Below, one piece after another: positions 8,044 to 17,732 of a stretch of 64,000 nucleotides of DNA. The DNA is taken from NCBI GenBank assembly GCA_024743405.1, contig JANSWP010000011.1:50502-114501 (forward strand), in the 5' to 3' direction. The notes under the pieces are model-generated. The model did not search any database and was not told the origin of the DNA. It worked only from the letters and a program-made list of their open reading frames with translations. Numbering within the stretch: position 1 is the stretch's first letter; the number at the start of each line of letters is the position of its first letter. Source of the stretch: Bacteroidota bacterium. Lineage in GTDB: Bacteria > Bacteroidota > Bacteroidia > Chitinophagales > Saprospiraceae. Made by a program: the position numbers and the translations under genes.

Positions 8044-10509
8044 ATGAAAACAACAACTAAACCATTTGCGAATGGTAAAAAAGCAACCCTTTTTACCGTT
8101 TACACATTTCTTTTTTTCTTAACTCCAATAATTTCTAACGCACAATTTTGGACCGAGGATTTTGATTTTGGAATTCCTTCTGATTGGCACAACGATGATG
8201 AATTAAATAATGGTATTAAGTGGGAACATTGTGAAAACCCATTCAACTGTGCGCCAAGTACTATTCCTGTCGACTTTTTAGAAGAACCTAGATTTATGTC
8301 TACTTCTGCCTTGAATGGATATGCTTTTATTAATTCAAATGGTGGAGAAGCACATATTTCTACTTTAATAACGACCCCCATTAATTGTGAAAATGCCCTA
8401 GATAGGGTGGTTTTATTTTTTGAAACACATATTGGTTTTCGGTTGACACCTCCAAATGAATCTGCTTTTGTAAGGGTGAAAAATACCAATTCAGACTGGG
8501 TCACCTTCAATTTTTTTGAAAATCTGGGTATCTGGGCAGATTCGGATAGAGAGTCCTGTAATGCTGAACGAATTTATATTGATATAACAGATATTGCGGC
8601 CGGTGAATCCGAAGTTCAAATAGAGTGGAGGTGGTCTGCTGAGAATGACCTTTCATGGGCAATTGATGATATCGCTCTTTTTGATTATCATCCTTTAGAA
8701 GAAGGGGTAGTTTGGGGCAAAAAATCAGGGCAAGGAGATTTTAAAGATGGATTTAACGATTGGACGTCTGTGACGATTTCTGGAGATTGTGATTGGTATT
8801 GGGAGCCTGTCGGCTGGGTTGGAAATAGTATTTTTACTCCTGTTCCAAATGATTTAAAAATTTGTTCCCAGACAGGAAATAATGGAGCGGCCGTTTTTCA
8901 TCCTGATTTATGTTTTGGTCAATCCGGAGTTTTGACTCCAACAATTGCGGAGTTGATTTCCCCCACCATTGATTTGAGTAATGTCATTTCTGGAGAAGGA
9001 TTAGTTTTAGAATTTGATCAATTGTTTGCAGAAGGAAATCCAATTATTCCTAACCAACCAGTGACTTCTGTTATGTTTAGTATTGATAATGGGCAAAACT
9101 GGTTAGATACCTTAAATTGTAACCCTCAAGTTTGTTTTGGCAATGCCAATTTTGAGAATTCATCCTTTCGAACAGCCTTACCTCCAGAGGTTCTAGGTAC
9201 ATCGGAGTTTAAATTAAAATTTGCATTTAATGGACAGTTATTTTTTTGGGTCATTGATGATGTTCGAATTTTAGAAAAAAAACCTAATGATCTGAAATTG
9301 AATCCTGATTTTTATGCGATTCCTCCAACGGCTCAAATACCTAATAGTCAGTTTGAGCCTTTTGGACTTATGGTAGATTTGGAGAATGTAGGCAATTTAA
9401 CTCAAACAAATACAAGAATATTAGCCCACATAGAAAATGAAACAGGAGCGCTGGTTTATGGAGATACCTTGAACCTCGGTACTTTTGCTCCAGGACAAAT
9501 GGTCGTAAATACTCCCTTTGATAAATTAGTAGATTTCGAACCAATAAAGGGGAAATACAAAGGATATTATCGAGTTGAGTCGGATAACATTGATGATTTT
9601 CCTGCGGACAATGAAATAAGTTGGGACTTTGAGTTAACACAAGGATTGTTTTCTAAAGAATTTGGTCCGTGTATAGGTACAGGGTTTTCTCCTACGGCCA
9701 ATTTTATTCATGAAGTTGGAAATGCTTTTTATATAATTGACGGAGATAGCTTAGTTGCCTCTCAAGTCAGTTTTAGTTTAGCAAATCCCAAACAAATTCA
9801 AGGTAAGACTGTTTTTACGAATCTATATGAATGGAAAGAAGATGTGAATGGGGACTTTAAAGCTAATGAAGAGGAAATAACACTTTTAGCTTCTAATGAA
9901 TATACGGTTTTGGAAGATGAAGAAGGAATCATTACAATTGATGTGAACTTTGATGAGACCAACCCTTGTCGCAATTTGGAAGACAATACTTTTTATATAG
10001 TAAGTTTAGTGTTAGGAAATCCATCTGCTGAAAAACATTTGATCGTATCTGCAACCGAACGATTAAATTACAATCCTTCATTCTTTGTAGCTAATGAATT
10101 AGGTAAAGGGGATTTGAAGTCATTTCCAATGTTGAGAATAGGTAATGATCCTGATTTTGATGCGTTTGGATTTGGATTGGATAGAATTCCGGTGGTCAGG
10201 TTACATACAAAGAAATATTGTGACGAAGTAGCTACATTTGATCCTTCTTTACCCCAGTTGGATGTTTCCCTTTTTCCTAATCCTGTAAGTGATGAAGTAT
10301 TCATTTCTATGGATGAAGAAACAATTCAACAATCAATTTCGCTTGAAATATTTGACAATTCTGGGAAAATAGTTTTATCCCGACAATTTGACAACATAAT
10401 TGTCAAACAACTACCAGTAAATGTGGCGTTTTTACCAGAAGGTTATTTTATCTTGCGCCTTATTTCAGAAAATGGTGTAGGGATCAAGAAAATTGTAAAA
10501 ATATATTAA
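8044..10509 (+). CDS. Secreted T9SS cargo protein with MAM/anchor-J-like domains
   Basis: 821 residues from the ATG that opens a clear signal peptide (TLFTVYTFLFFLTPIISNAQ); an upstream in-frame TTG would put 24 unlikely residues before it. Two beta-sandwich modules end in the WAIDDIALFD and FWVIDDVRIL motifs seen in choice-of-anchor-J/MAM-like domains. The C-terminus (VSLFPNPVSDEVFISM... then LEIFDNSGKIV... and GYFILRLISENG) is a type A T9SS sorting signal. The protein is therefore exported and probably attached to the cell surface. No catalytic domain is recognised. The next gene encodes a related protein, suggesting a duplicated pair. Confidence 0.85.
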   Translation: MKTTTKPFANGKKATLFTVYTFLFFLTPIISNAQFWTEDFDFGIPSDWHNDDELNNGIKWEHCENPFNCAPSTIPVDFLEEPRFMSTSALNGYAFINSNGGEAHISTLITTPINCENALDRVVLFFETHIGFRLTPPNESAFVRVKNTNSDWVTFNFFENLGIWADSDRESCNAERIYIDITDIAAGESEVQIEWRWSAENDLSWAIDDIALFDYHPLEEGVVWGKKSGQGDFKDGFNDWTSVTISGDCDWYWEPVGWVGNSIFTPVPNDLKICSQTGNNGAAVFHPDLCFGQSGVLTPTIAELISPTIDLSNVISGEGLVLEFDQLFAEGNPIIPNQPVTSVMFSIDNGQNWLDTLNCNPQVCFGNANFENSSFRTALPPEVLGTSEFKLKFAFNGQLFFWVIDDVRILEKKPNDLKLNPDFYAIPPTAQIPNSQFEPFGLMVDLENVGNLTQTNTRILAHIENETGALVYGDTLNLGTFAPGQMVVNTPFDKLVDFEPIKGKYKGYYRVESDNIDDFPADNEISWDFELTQGLFSKEFGPCIGTGFSPTANFIHEVGNAFYIIDGDSLVASQVSFSLANPKQIQGKTVFTNLYEWKEDVNGDFKANEEEITLLASNEYTVLEDEEGIITIDVNFDETNPCRNLEDNTFYIVSLVLGNPSAEKHLIVSATERLNYNPSFFVANELGKGDLKSFPMLRIGNDPDFDAFGFGLDRIPVVRLHTKKYCDEVATFDPSLPQLDVSLFPNPVSDEVFISMDEETIQQSISLEIFDNSGKIVLSRQFDNIIVKQLPVNVAFLPEGYFILRLISENGVGIKKIVKIY

Positions 10510-10608
10510 TAAAATATAGCGTAAGAAAAGGATTTTAGAAATAGACAGTAATTCTTTTCAAGCCCTAATCACAAAAAATGTCCTTTATCTTAATTTAAAA
10601 ATTCGATT

Positions 10609-12981
10609 ATGAAGAACTCATTTACTTTAAAAATCTTTGTCGCCTTGTTTATGATACTTGGTACATTGACTACCAATGCCCAAATCATATGGGAGGAAGA
10701 TTTTGCTAATGGCGTTGACCAATGGTCATTGATTGATAATTCAATAAATCAGTCAGGTGATGTCTGGATTTATAGTACTGATGGTCCTCAGGGAAACTAT
10801 TCAATTGGACCTATTGCTTCTACCTCAGCTGATAATGGCTGGGCACTTTTTGATTCAGATTTATTATGTAGCGGATCTCAAGATGCATGGATGGTTTCTG
10901 ATACCATTGACTTAACTACAGAGGATAACGTGATTTTGTTTTTTGAACAATTTTATGCTGCTTTTTTTAGCCAAACCTTTGTTCAAGTAAGTAATGATGG
11001 GGGTGTTACATGGACAGAATTTGAAGTTAATGGATCCTTCGCTGTCAATGATATTTCAGATAATCCTGGAGTAATTGAGATTGACATTACTGCAGTTGCT
11101 GCAAATCAAGAATTTGTTCAAATAGCTTTCCAATATCTTTCTGATGATGTAGCTAATGAACCACTTTCTGGTTGTGGTTTTAGCTGGCAAATTGATAACA
11201 TCACTTTGGAGCAGACAGGAACTCCTCCTCCTCCGGTTGATGATTCTATCATTTGGGGTGGACCAGGAAATGATGATTCTGAGTTCAATAATGGACTTGG
11301 AAATTGGACTACTGTTGGATTGAGTAACATGGATGCCATTTGGAAATGGGATGCTGAAGGTGATGCTTCAGAAGGGGCATTCTGGGGTAATTTAAGCCCA
11401 ATCATTTCTCCTTCCGTAGCGAATGGTGCTGCTGTTTTTGATTCAGATTTTTATGACAATGGAGGTGACCCTGATATGCAAGGAATGGGGTCGGTACCAG
11501 GTCCTCACACTGCTGAGTTAATTTCACCAATTATTGACTTGACAGATGAGACAGCTGTTGCAATAGAGTTTAATCAATTCCACCGTAATTTCCAGGCTAC
11601 ATGTTCTGTAGCATGGTCAAATGATGGAGGTGCCACATGGAGTGATCCTATAGAAATTAATGAATCAGTTCCTGTTAATGAGGCTACAGCTCGTGATGAT
11701 GTTCAATTTATTCGTTTATTTGGTGCTGGTGGTACAGATCAATTTCAAGTGAAATTTATTTGGGATGGTAACTACTATTTTTGGATTGTTGATGATGTGA
11801 AAATTGTTAGAAGAGATAGTTATGATTTATTGATGGACATCTTTAGTGGTGCGCCTAACTTTGTGACACCTTCTAGCCAAGTAGATTCAATTTTCTTTGG
11901 TGCAGTTGCTTCTAACCCAGGTAATGCAGAGCAAACAGATGTAAGAGTTTCTGCAACAGTAGATGGTCCTGGTGGAACATGGTCAACTCAAGAAACGATC
12001 GCTACTCAAATTTCAGGTCAATCTGATACAGTATTCATGGCTGAAGGTTATGAGATTCCTGCAAGTGTAGGTTCCTATACAATTACTTACGAAACTCAAT
12101 CTGATTCAACGGATGCACTACCTGGTGATAATATTGGTTCCGTTGGCTTCCAAGTTTCTGGTGACTTGTACTCTAAAGATGATGATAATATCCCTTCTGC
12201 TACTCAGCCTGCTGGAGCAAGTGATGTTTGGCAGATTGGAAGTTATTACGTCGTTCAAAATGAAGGTTACCAAGCGAATGAGGCAATTTTCTCTGTTGCA
12301 AGTAACGGTAATGTGCATCAAGGACAGTCTGTAAATGTATTTCTATACCAAGTTACTGAAGATGATGATCCATCTACCTTTGATGATAATGATGTTACAA
12401 TTGTAGGTCTTGGATTTTATAATTTCACCAATGAAGCCAACTTCACAGTTGTTTCTACACCTTTAGAAGATTTTGATACTGGTGAAGATGGAGTACCGTT
12501 AGTAGAAGGAGGCGAATACTTCTTAATGGTTGAATATCAACCAGATATGTTTGCTCCTTTTAGTGAAAACCCCTATTATACGGGTGTTTTTGGTGATATA
12601 GGAACAGTTATTAGAGATGATGTAGCTGATTGGTTCTTAGCTGGTTTTGGTCCTGGAACAACAGTTCAAGCGCGTTTGAGAATTGGAGAAATTGAAACTA
12701 ATTCGACTACAGACTTGACTTCGACTGGAGCGGTTATTGCAACTTTTCCTAACCCATCTGATAATTACATGAAATTGACTGTTGAGTTGCCAGAAGTGGC
12801 TAGCGAAATGAATGTCCGTATCGTTGATATCACTGGGAAAATGTTAGAAGAAAGAAATTTTGATAACTTCCAAAATAGTGAAATGAGCTTCGATGTTGCT
12901 ACTTATAGTAATGGCATTTACATGGTTCAAGTAACTACTGAAGAAGGAACAACTACCCGAAAATTTGTGGTTCAACACTAG
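10609..12981 (+). CDS. Secreted T9SS cargo protein, paralogue of the preceding gene
   Basis: 790 residues. A signal peptide (FVALFMILGTLTTNAQ) is followed by two beta-sandwich units with SWQIDNITLE and FWIVDDVKIV, matching the IDD/VDD ends in the gene upstream. A short proline linker (TPPPPVDD) separates them. A central region resembling a CARDB-like adhesion fold (GNAEQTDVRVSATVDG) follows. The C-terminus, VIATFPNPSDNYMKLTV...VRIVDITGKML...YSNGIYMVQVTTEEG, is a type A T9SS sorting domain. Acidic and Asn/Gly-rich composition fits an extracellular protein. It ends at a strong terminator. Function beyond export and surface display is unknown. Confidence 0.88.
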   Translation: MKNSFTLKIFVALFMILGTLTTNAQIIWEEDFANGVDQWSLIDNSINQSGDVWIYSTDGPQGNYSIGPIASTSADNGWALFDSDLLCSGSQDAWMVSDTIDLTTEDNVILFFEQFYAAFFSQTFVQVSNDGGVTWTEFEVNGSFAVNDISDNPGVIEIDITAVAANQEFVQIAFQYLSDDVANEPLSGCGFSWQIDNITLEQTGTPPPPVDDSIIWGGPGNDDSEFNNGLGNWTTVGLSNMDAIWKWDAEGDASEGAFWGNLSPIISPSVANGAAVFDSDFYDNGGDPDMQGMGSVPGPHTAELISPIIDLTDETAVAIEFNQFHRNFQATCSVAWSNDGGATWSDPIEINESVPVNEATARDDVQFIRLFGAGGTDQFQVKFIWDGNYYFWIVDDVKIVRRDSYDLLMDIFSGAPNFVTPSSQVDSIFFGAVASNPGNAEQTDVRVSATVDGPGGTWSTQETIATQISGQSDTVFMAEGYEIPASVGSYTITYETQSDSTDALPGDNIGSVGFQVSGDLYSKDDDNIPSATQPAGASDVWQIGSYYVVQNEGYQANEAIFSVASNGNVHQGQSVNVFLYQVTEDDDPSTFDDNDVTIVGLGFYNFTNEANFTVVSTPLEDFDTGEDGVPLVEGGEYFLMVEYQPDMFAPFSENPYYTGVFGDIGTVIRDDVADWFLAGFGPGTTVQARLRIGEIETNSTTDLTSTGAVIATFPNPSDNYMKLTVELPEVASEMNVRIVDITGKMLEERNFDNFQNSEMSFDVATYSNGIYMVQVTTEEGTTTRKFVVQH

Positions 12982-13018
12982 TTTGAATTTCACATAATGA
13001 TCTTTTTGGTCAAATGAT

Positions 13019-13056
13019 AAAGCCTCTTCAAAAGTAATTTTGGAGAGGCTTTTCAA
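13019..13056 (+). terminator. Rho-independent terminator after the T9SS cargo gene
   Basis: AAAGCCTCT pairs with AGAGGCTTT, extended inward by TCAAAA/TTTTGG; 15-bp stem, four-base loop, then a T-run. It lies 38 bases after the stop codon. Confidence 0.85.
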
Positions 13057-13094
13057 TCTTACTAAGCCGAGATTTTTGTTATAATTCTGAATTA

Positions 13095-13257
13095 GGGAGG
13101 AGGAAAAATATAAACTACCCATTTTACTTGTTGCTTTTCTTTTATACATCGTTAAAAATACTCGCCATACCTCTGGGTATGTTTGCGTTTTTTGCCTCAT
13201 CTAAAAAAAAGGAGCTTCCTAAAATTTGGGTAGCTTATTTATTTATGTCCTTCTCCC
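13095..13257. repeat. Long imperfect palindrome E2 (type III ends, alpha core)
   Basis: 163 bp. Outer ends GGGAGGAGGA and TCCTTCTCCC are inverted, followed inward by AAACTACCCATTTTACTTG against an AAATTTGGGTAGCTTATTT arm. The centre is CATACC-TCTG-GGTATG. The core TCGTTAAAAATACTCGCC is identical to that in E1. The right end overlaps the 3' end of the YheT-like gene on the minus strand and encodes its last residues. Confidence 0.85.
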
Positions 13258-14216
13258 TTAACAAATTGCCAAGCCCGATATTCTGACCAAGAAAAAGTAT
13301 CGTTGGCAAGCATAAAGCCACAGTGCCCGCCCTTTTTAGGGTTTTCTAAATGGATGAAAGGATGCTTTTCGCAAATGTTTTTTGGTGAACATTCGGGGGT
13401 AAGAATAGGATCATTTTGAGCATTGACCAATAGGGTAGGAATAGTTATGCCAGGCATGAAATTTTTAGCAGATGCATATTCATAAAAAGCATCTGCACTA
13501 GAAAAACCATTGAGTGGTGCAGAAAACAATTCGTCAAAATCCCTCCAGACTTTAATTTTTTTAAAATTATTGAGGTCAATTTTGCCTGGGAAAAGTGAGG
13601 CCTTATATTCTATTTTAGCTTTTAACTTTCTTAAAAAGCGATCCCGATATATTTTATTGGTAGGGTTGTTCAGAATTTCGGCACCACTTTTTAAATCGCA
13701 AGGAGCTGAAAAGGCAACACATTTTTTTATCTGTGGTGGTATGTTTTTTCCATGAACCCCTAAATATTTCATCGAAATATTACCACCCATACTAAAGCCA
13801 ATTAGAACAACTTTTTGATAATCCTTAGTTTGCAGCGCATGGTTGATAACTTCTCCAATATCTCCGATTTCGCCATGATTGTACAATCGAAACTTTAGGT
13901 TCATTTCTCCACTACAAGATCTGCAATGCCAAGCTAAAACGTCCCAGTTTTTTTGTGAAAACATTTTTGCCATACCTTTCACATATTGCCGATTGGAGTT
14001 TCCTTCTAAACCATGAGTAAGAATGACCAAGTTTTGATTTTCCTTTTTAATCCAATCTAAATCGAGAAAATCTCCATCTGAAAGTATGAAGCGCTCTCGT
14101 TCATATTGAACATTTTTTACTTCTCTAAATACACCTGGAATGATGGATTGTAGATGTCCGTTAAATTGAAAATAGGGTGGGTGAAAAGAAGCAGAATTAG
14201 AAACAATAGGCATCAA
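13239..14216 (-). CDS. YheT-family alpha/beta hydrolase
   Basis: 325 residues. Oxyanion-loop region VILTHGLEGNSNRQY; nucleophile elbow GFSMGG with Ser142; acid Asp269 in NAQNDP; His298 in KGGHCGF. This order and spacing match the YheT/UPF0017 group of esterase-like hydrolases (cytoplasmic, substrate uncertain, short acyl esters suggested for relatives). No signal peptide. The C-terminal residues GEGHK and the TAA stop lie inside palindrome E2, so the element has rewritten the gene end, as also seen for the acetyltransferase at 3.4 kb. Start: two consecutive ATGs, the first is used here. Confidence 0.88.
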   Translation of the reverse strand: MMPIVSNSASFHPPYFQFNGHLQSIIPGVFREVKNVQYERERFILSDGDFLDLDWIKKENQNLVILTHGLEGNSNRQYVKGMAKMFSQKNWDVLAWHCRSCSGEMNLKFRLYNHGEIGDIGEVINHALQTKDYQKVVLIGFSMGGNISMKYLGVHGKNIPPQIKKCVAFSAPCDLKSGAEILNNPTNKIYRDRFLRKLKAKIEYKASLFPGKIDLNNFKKIKVWRDFDELFSAPLNGFSSADAFYEYASAKNFMPGITIPTLLVNAQNDPILTPECSPKNICEKHPFIHLENPKKGGHCGFMLANDTFSWSEYRAWQFVKGEGHK

Positions 14217-14289
14217 AGAAGAATTATTGGTTCAAAGTTCAAGTTTTGAAAAAGGCTTGAACTTTGAACTGAATGGGGTATTAATGGCA

Positions 14290-15882
14290 TTAGTCGACTT
14301 CATGAAATTCGTAAGATGCTTTTTTGGGCGAAGAACTAGCGGATCTAGAGCCTTCCGCAACGATATAATAGTCCATGCCTTTTTTGTAGGTAGTTGAATT
14401 CCCATAGACTTGGTCGCCCCCCATTTGGTCTAAAGTAGCTCCTTCATCAAATAATTCTAGCATTTTAAAAGGATGCTTTTTTCCCTTTCTATAAAAAACA
14501 TATACTTTTTTCGCATCCGGAACGGTAGCTTGGAAAGCGACTTCATCTCCTACGATTAGGTGCTGCACATCTGTAATAGATGGAGGATCCACCTTTAATA
14601 GTGGGTGATTTGCAAGATATTCGGATCGTTTTTCCATTAGTTCTGTTATGCCAATAATTTTCGATAAACCAGCATCTGCAGTTTTACTTAGATTTTTTTG
14701 AAAGGAGGAATAATCATACAGCTTATTATTATCATTATTTACCTCTACATCAATGATTTGTTGAATTTCTTTTGCTCTTTGCTCATAAAATCCATTTAAA
14801 AAATTATCATATAAAATGGTACGCATATGTCCTACATATATTTTTCGATAAAGCGGATTTGCTAGGATGTTTACGATTAATGGTCGTTTAGGGTTTTTTG
14901 TTTTATAGTGAACGAATGGACTCATAGTTTGCATGTCTTCATCCGTTAGCATTCTTGGACTTATCCCATCAAATCGAAAGCCTCCAAAAGATAAATTCAT
15001 ATCCCACACTAAGGGTGTAAATAATCCATCAGGAGTTTTATACAAATAATAATTATGGCTCAATCGCCCTGTATAACTGTCCAAATTGACTAAGATATTA
15101 TTGAATGCATGCATCCATAAAACTCTATCAATATTGAGTAGGGTATCTACATCTTTTGGGCTATTTTTTAGCACCTCCATCAAATGAACCAATTCCTCCC
15201 AACCTTCACTTCCTTTAGATTTTTTCATTTCATAATAACTAGCATAACAATCTGGGTCATCTCCTAAGTACATTAAAGAAGCTTTTTCACCTTCAATACA
15301 ACCTTCCTTTTGCTTGACTTTCCAGTCTGGGTCACATTTTACAAAAGTGTTTTTGCCTTTACCAAAAGCTTCTTTTAAAAATTTTTCATCAATGGATTCT
15401 GTATTGTTATATAAACCTAGATATTCATCATTTACATACACCTTTGCAAAATTACATTTTGGAGAAGGCATATATTTATTTGCAATTTCATAGGTTAATG
15501 CTTCTCTTACGAAACTTGGATCTCTAAAAATGTTTGAAAGTTTTAGGGTTTTATACCCTCCAGGAAATTTTTGACCATCGATTTCATAGTCTGCTTTAAT
15601 GTTGAATGGTAATTTACTCGATCCTGATTTTTGAACATTAAAATAACTACTGTTGCCTTTGTATCTAACCCCCACAAAGTTGAATTTTACCCCATTTATG
15701 CTGACAGAGGCAGATAGCCGTTCTTTATTTCCCGCCCTCTTAAGTTCATCCAATTTTTTTGCCCATTCCGCTTCAGCAAATTCAATCCTGATTTCAGGAA
15801 TATGATTGATATCGTATAAATCTTGGGTAAAAAGTGTGTGGGTGAAAAATAAAATAGCTATAACAAAAGGCAGTTTTTTCAT
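14290..15882 (-). CDS. CotH-family protein, secreted (copy 1)
   Basis: 530 residues. Signal peptide (LPFVIAILFFTHTLFTQ). The CotH kinase-like domain shows VGVRYKGNSSYF, KTLKLSNIFRDPSFVREAL, AKVYVNDEYLGLYNNTESID, SHNYYLYKTPDG and VWDMNLSFGG (the metal-binding Asp/Asn segment). A C-terminal region is beta-rich (DGATLDQMGGDQVYG, a typical Ig-like module of secreted proteins). CotH proteins are atypical protein kinases in Bacillus spore coats; in Bacteroidota they are common secreted or surface proteins of unknown substrate. The paralogue lies 77 bases upstream on the same strand, so the two are probably co-transcribed. Confidence 0.88.
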   Translation of the reverse strand: MKKLPFVIAILFFTHTLFTQDLYDINHIPEIRIEFAEAEWAKKLDELKRAGNKERLSASVSINGVKFNFVGVRYKGNSSYFNVQKSGSSKLPFNIKADYEIDGQKFPGGYKTLKLSNIFRDPSFVREALTYEIANKYMPSPKCNFAKVYVNDEYLGLYNNTESIDEKFLKEAFGKGKNTFVKCDPDWKVKQKEGCIEGEKASLMYLGDDPDCYASYYEMKKSKGSEGWEELVHLMEVLKNSPKDVDTLLNIDRVLWMHAFNNILVNLDSYTGRLSHNYYLYKTPDGLFTPLVWDMNLSFGGFRFDGISPRMLTDEDMQTMSPFVHYKTKNPKRPLIVNILANPLYRKIYVGHMRTILYDNFLNGFYEQRAKEIQQIIDVEVNNDNNKLYDYSSFQKNLSKTADAGLSKIIGITELMEKRSEYLANHPLLKVDPPSITDVQHLIVGDEVAFQATVPDAKKVYVFYRKGKKHPFKMLELFDEGATLDQMGGDQVYGNSTTYKKGMDYYIVAEGSRSASSSPKKASYEFHEVD

Positions 15883-15959
15883 AAGTTCTAAATTCTGGAT
15901 CTTAAGTTTCCAATTCAGGGGATTCTTTTTTAAAACCCCCTGAATTGGATTTCTAAAAT

Positions 15960-17579
15960 CTATTTATTCAAAGCTTCGAGTGTTGCACTGTGAACATCCC
16001 ACATATAATTAGTGGGGCTATATTCGATTAAGGTTGCATTCTCTGCAATTATATAATATTGTATACTTGATTCTCCATTCAATGGATTAACAGTTGCGCC
16101 AAAAATACCATCTTTTGGTTCTCCATCATTATTTTTTCCATCATCCATCATACTGATTGATTTGAATATATCGTTAGACCCTAATCGATACATCAATTTT
16201 ACCTTTTTAGGAAAACGGTCAACTTTAGCAGTCACTTTGAAAGCATTAACCTTTTCACTTGAAAATTTTGCGCGACCCATTACTTGTACCTCTGAAATTT
16301 CGGGTGGTAAAACCTTCAATTTGGAGTGTTTATAAAGATAGTTTGTACGTTTTTCCATTAATTCAATAATGCCCGGAATCTTGCTTCTTTTACCAATGGT
16401 TTTAGTCAAACTTACTGCTAGGTCAGAAGCTTTGTACCGTTGCCCAGGATCTTTCCCGAAATCCTCTCTAATCAGATCTTGATAAGCTCTTGCTTTTTTC
16501 TCGTAACTACCATTTTTAAAGTGGTCCTTTACAATAGTACGGAGGTGTGACAGATAAATTTTCTTATAATCTTCGACTTTCAATAGGTTGTGAATCAAAG
16601 GTTTAGTTGGATTGTCAATGTGTAGTAATGGATCTAGATTTTGTAATTGACGCAATTTTAAATCTGATCCAACGCCAGTATTTTTTAAGCTACCAAATGA
16701 TAAATTTAAGTCCCAAACTATAGGGGAAAATTGCCCAGAATCATCTCTGTATAAATAGTAATTCACACTATTTTGTCCTGTATAGCTACTTAAATTAACT
16801 AATACATTATTGAAAGCTAACATCCAGAGCGTTCGATCCACATTTAATACTTTTTCTATCTCATTGGGTTGCTCGTTTAAGATTCGAGTTAATTCTATCA
16901 AGTCATCCCATCCTTCATCAGAAATCATTTCAAAATTGTTTAAATAACAACTTGCATCGTCTTCATATTCTAATGATCCATATATTTTATTTCGACAACC
17001 CGATGGAGTATCATCGCCTGCATTTTGGTTGATTTTGAAAAAGGCATTTTCACTTGAACCAAATTGATTATTTAAAAACCTATCTGAAATGGCTTCTACA
17101 TTAACAAAAAGTCCATAGATTTCTCCATTTACCTTCACATTAGCATAATTGGCTTTTGGTGCAGGCATATAATTTCTCGCAATCTCATATGATAATACCT
17201 CTCTAATCATACTAGGATCCCTCAGCGCATTAGATAACTTGATAGTTTTGTAACCTTGAATACTTTGGCTCTTGTTTATATAGTTCAATTTTAAATGTAA
17301 AGCATTTCGTTTTGAACCTGGTCTAAATGATTTTGAGCCTCTATATCTTACGCCAACATTTTCATACGTTTGGCCATTGATTTCTACTTTGCTTAATAAG
17401 AGTCCATTGCCATTGTACCTTAAAGAATCCAATAGTTCTTCCCAATTCTCTTGTGCAAAAGTTATATTGATATCCTGAAGGGTATTAACATTGTAGAAAT
17501 CAGAGTTGACCTCATCTTGTGCGCCAAGCCCTAGGGAAAAAAGGAAAGATAGCAGGGTGAATAAGATGTTGATTTTCAT
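15960..17579 (-). CDS. CotH-family protein, secreted (copy 2)
   Basis: 539 residues. Signal peptide (MKINILFTLLSFLFSLGLGAQ). Same domain order as the downstream copy: VGVRYRGSKSFRPG, KTIKLSNALRDPSMIREVL, NVKVNGEIYGLFVNVEAI, SVNYYLYRDDSG and VWDLNLSFGS, then a beta-rich C-terminal module. The two copies align over their full lengths but differ at many positions, so the duplication is old. The catalytic-site segment is retained in both, which argues against one being a decoy. Located first in the minus-strand pair; the upstream gene is 153 bases away. Confidence 0.88.
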   Translation of the reverse strand: MKINILFTLLSFLFSLGLGAQDEVNSDFYNVNTLQDINITFAQENWEELLDSLRYNGNGLLLSKVEINGQTYENVGVRYRGSKSFRPGSKRNALHLKLNYINKSQSIQGYKTIKLSNALRDPSMIREVLSYEIARNYMPAPKANYANVKVNGEIYGLFVNVEAISDRFLNNQFGSSENAFFKINQNAGDDTPSGCRNKIYGSLEYEDDASCYLNNFEMISDEGWDDLIELTRILNEQPNEIEKVLNVDRTLWMLAFNNVLVNLSSYTGQNSVNYYLYRDDSGQFSPIVWDLNLSFGSLKNTGVGSDLKLRQLQNLDPLLHIDNPTKPLIHNLLKVEDYKKIYLSHLRTIVKDHFKNGSYEKKARAYQDLIREDFGKDPGQRYKASDLAVSLTKTIGKRSKIPGIIELMEKRTNYLYKHSKLKVLPPEISEVQVMGRAKFSSEKVNAFKVTAKVDRFPKKVKLMYRLGSNDIFKSISMMDDGKNNDGEPKDGIFGATVNPLNGESSIQYYIIAENATLIEYSPTNYMWDVHSATLEALNK

Positions 17580-17732
17580 TTTTTGATTTAAATTGAAGTG
17601 ATATTGTTCTATACATTTTTAGCGGAAGTGGTAATTTTTTATGAAAAAGCACCAGCTACTTTTAAACTTGCAATAATAAGAAAAAAGTACAGAAATGAAG
17701 CCTTGAAGTTCAGGGATGTCAGGCAGAAGTGA

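Noticed and set aside
8100..8510. 136-codon minus-strand frame
   Set aside because: Shadow of the T9SS cargo gene; composition and lack of a start context argue against coding.
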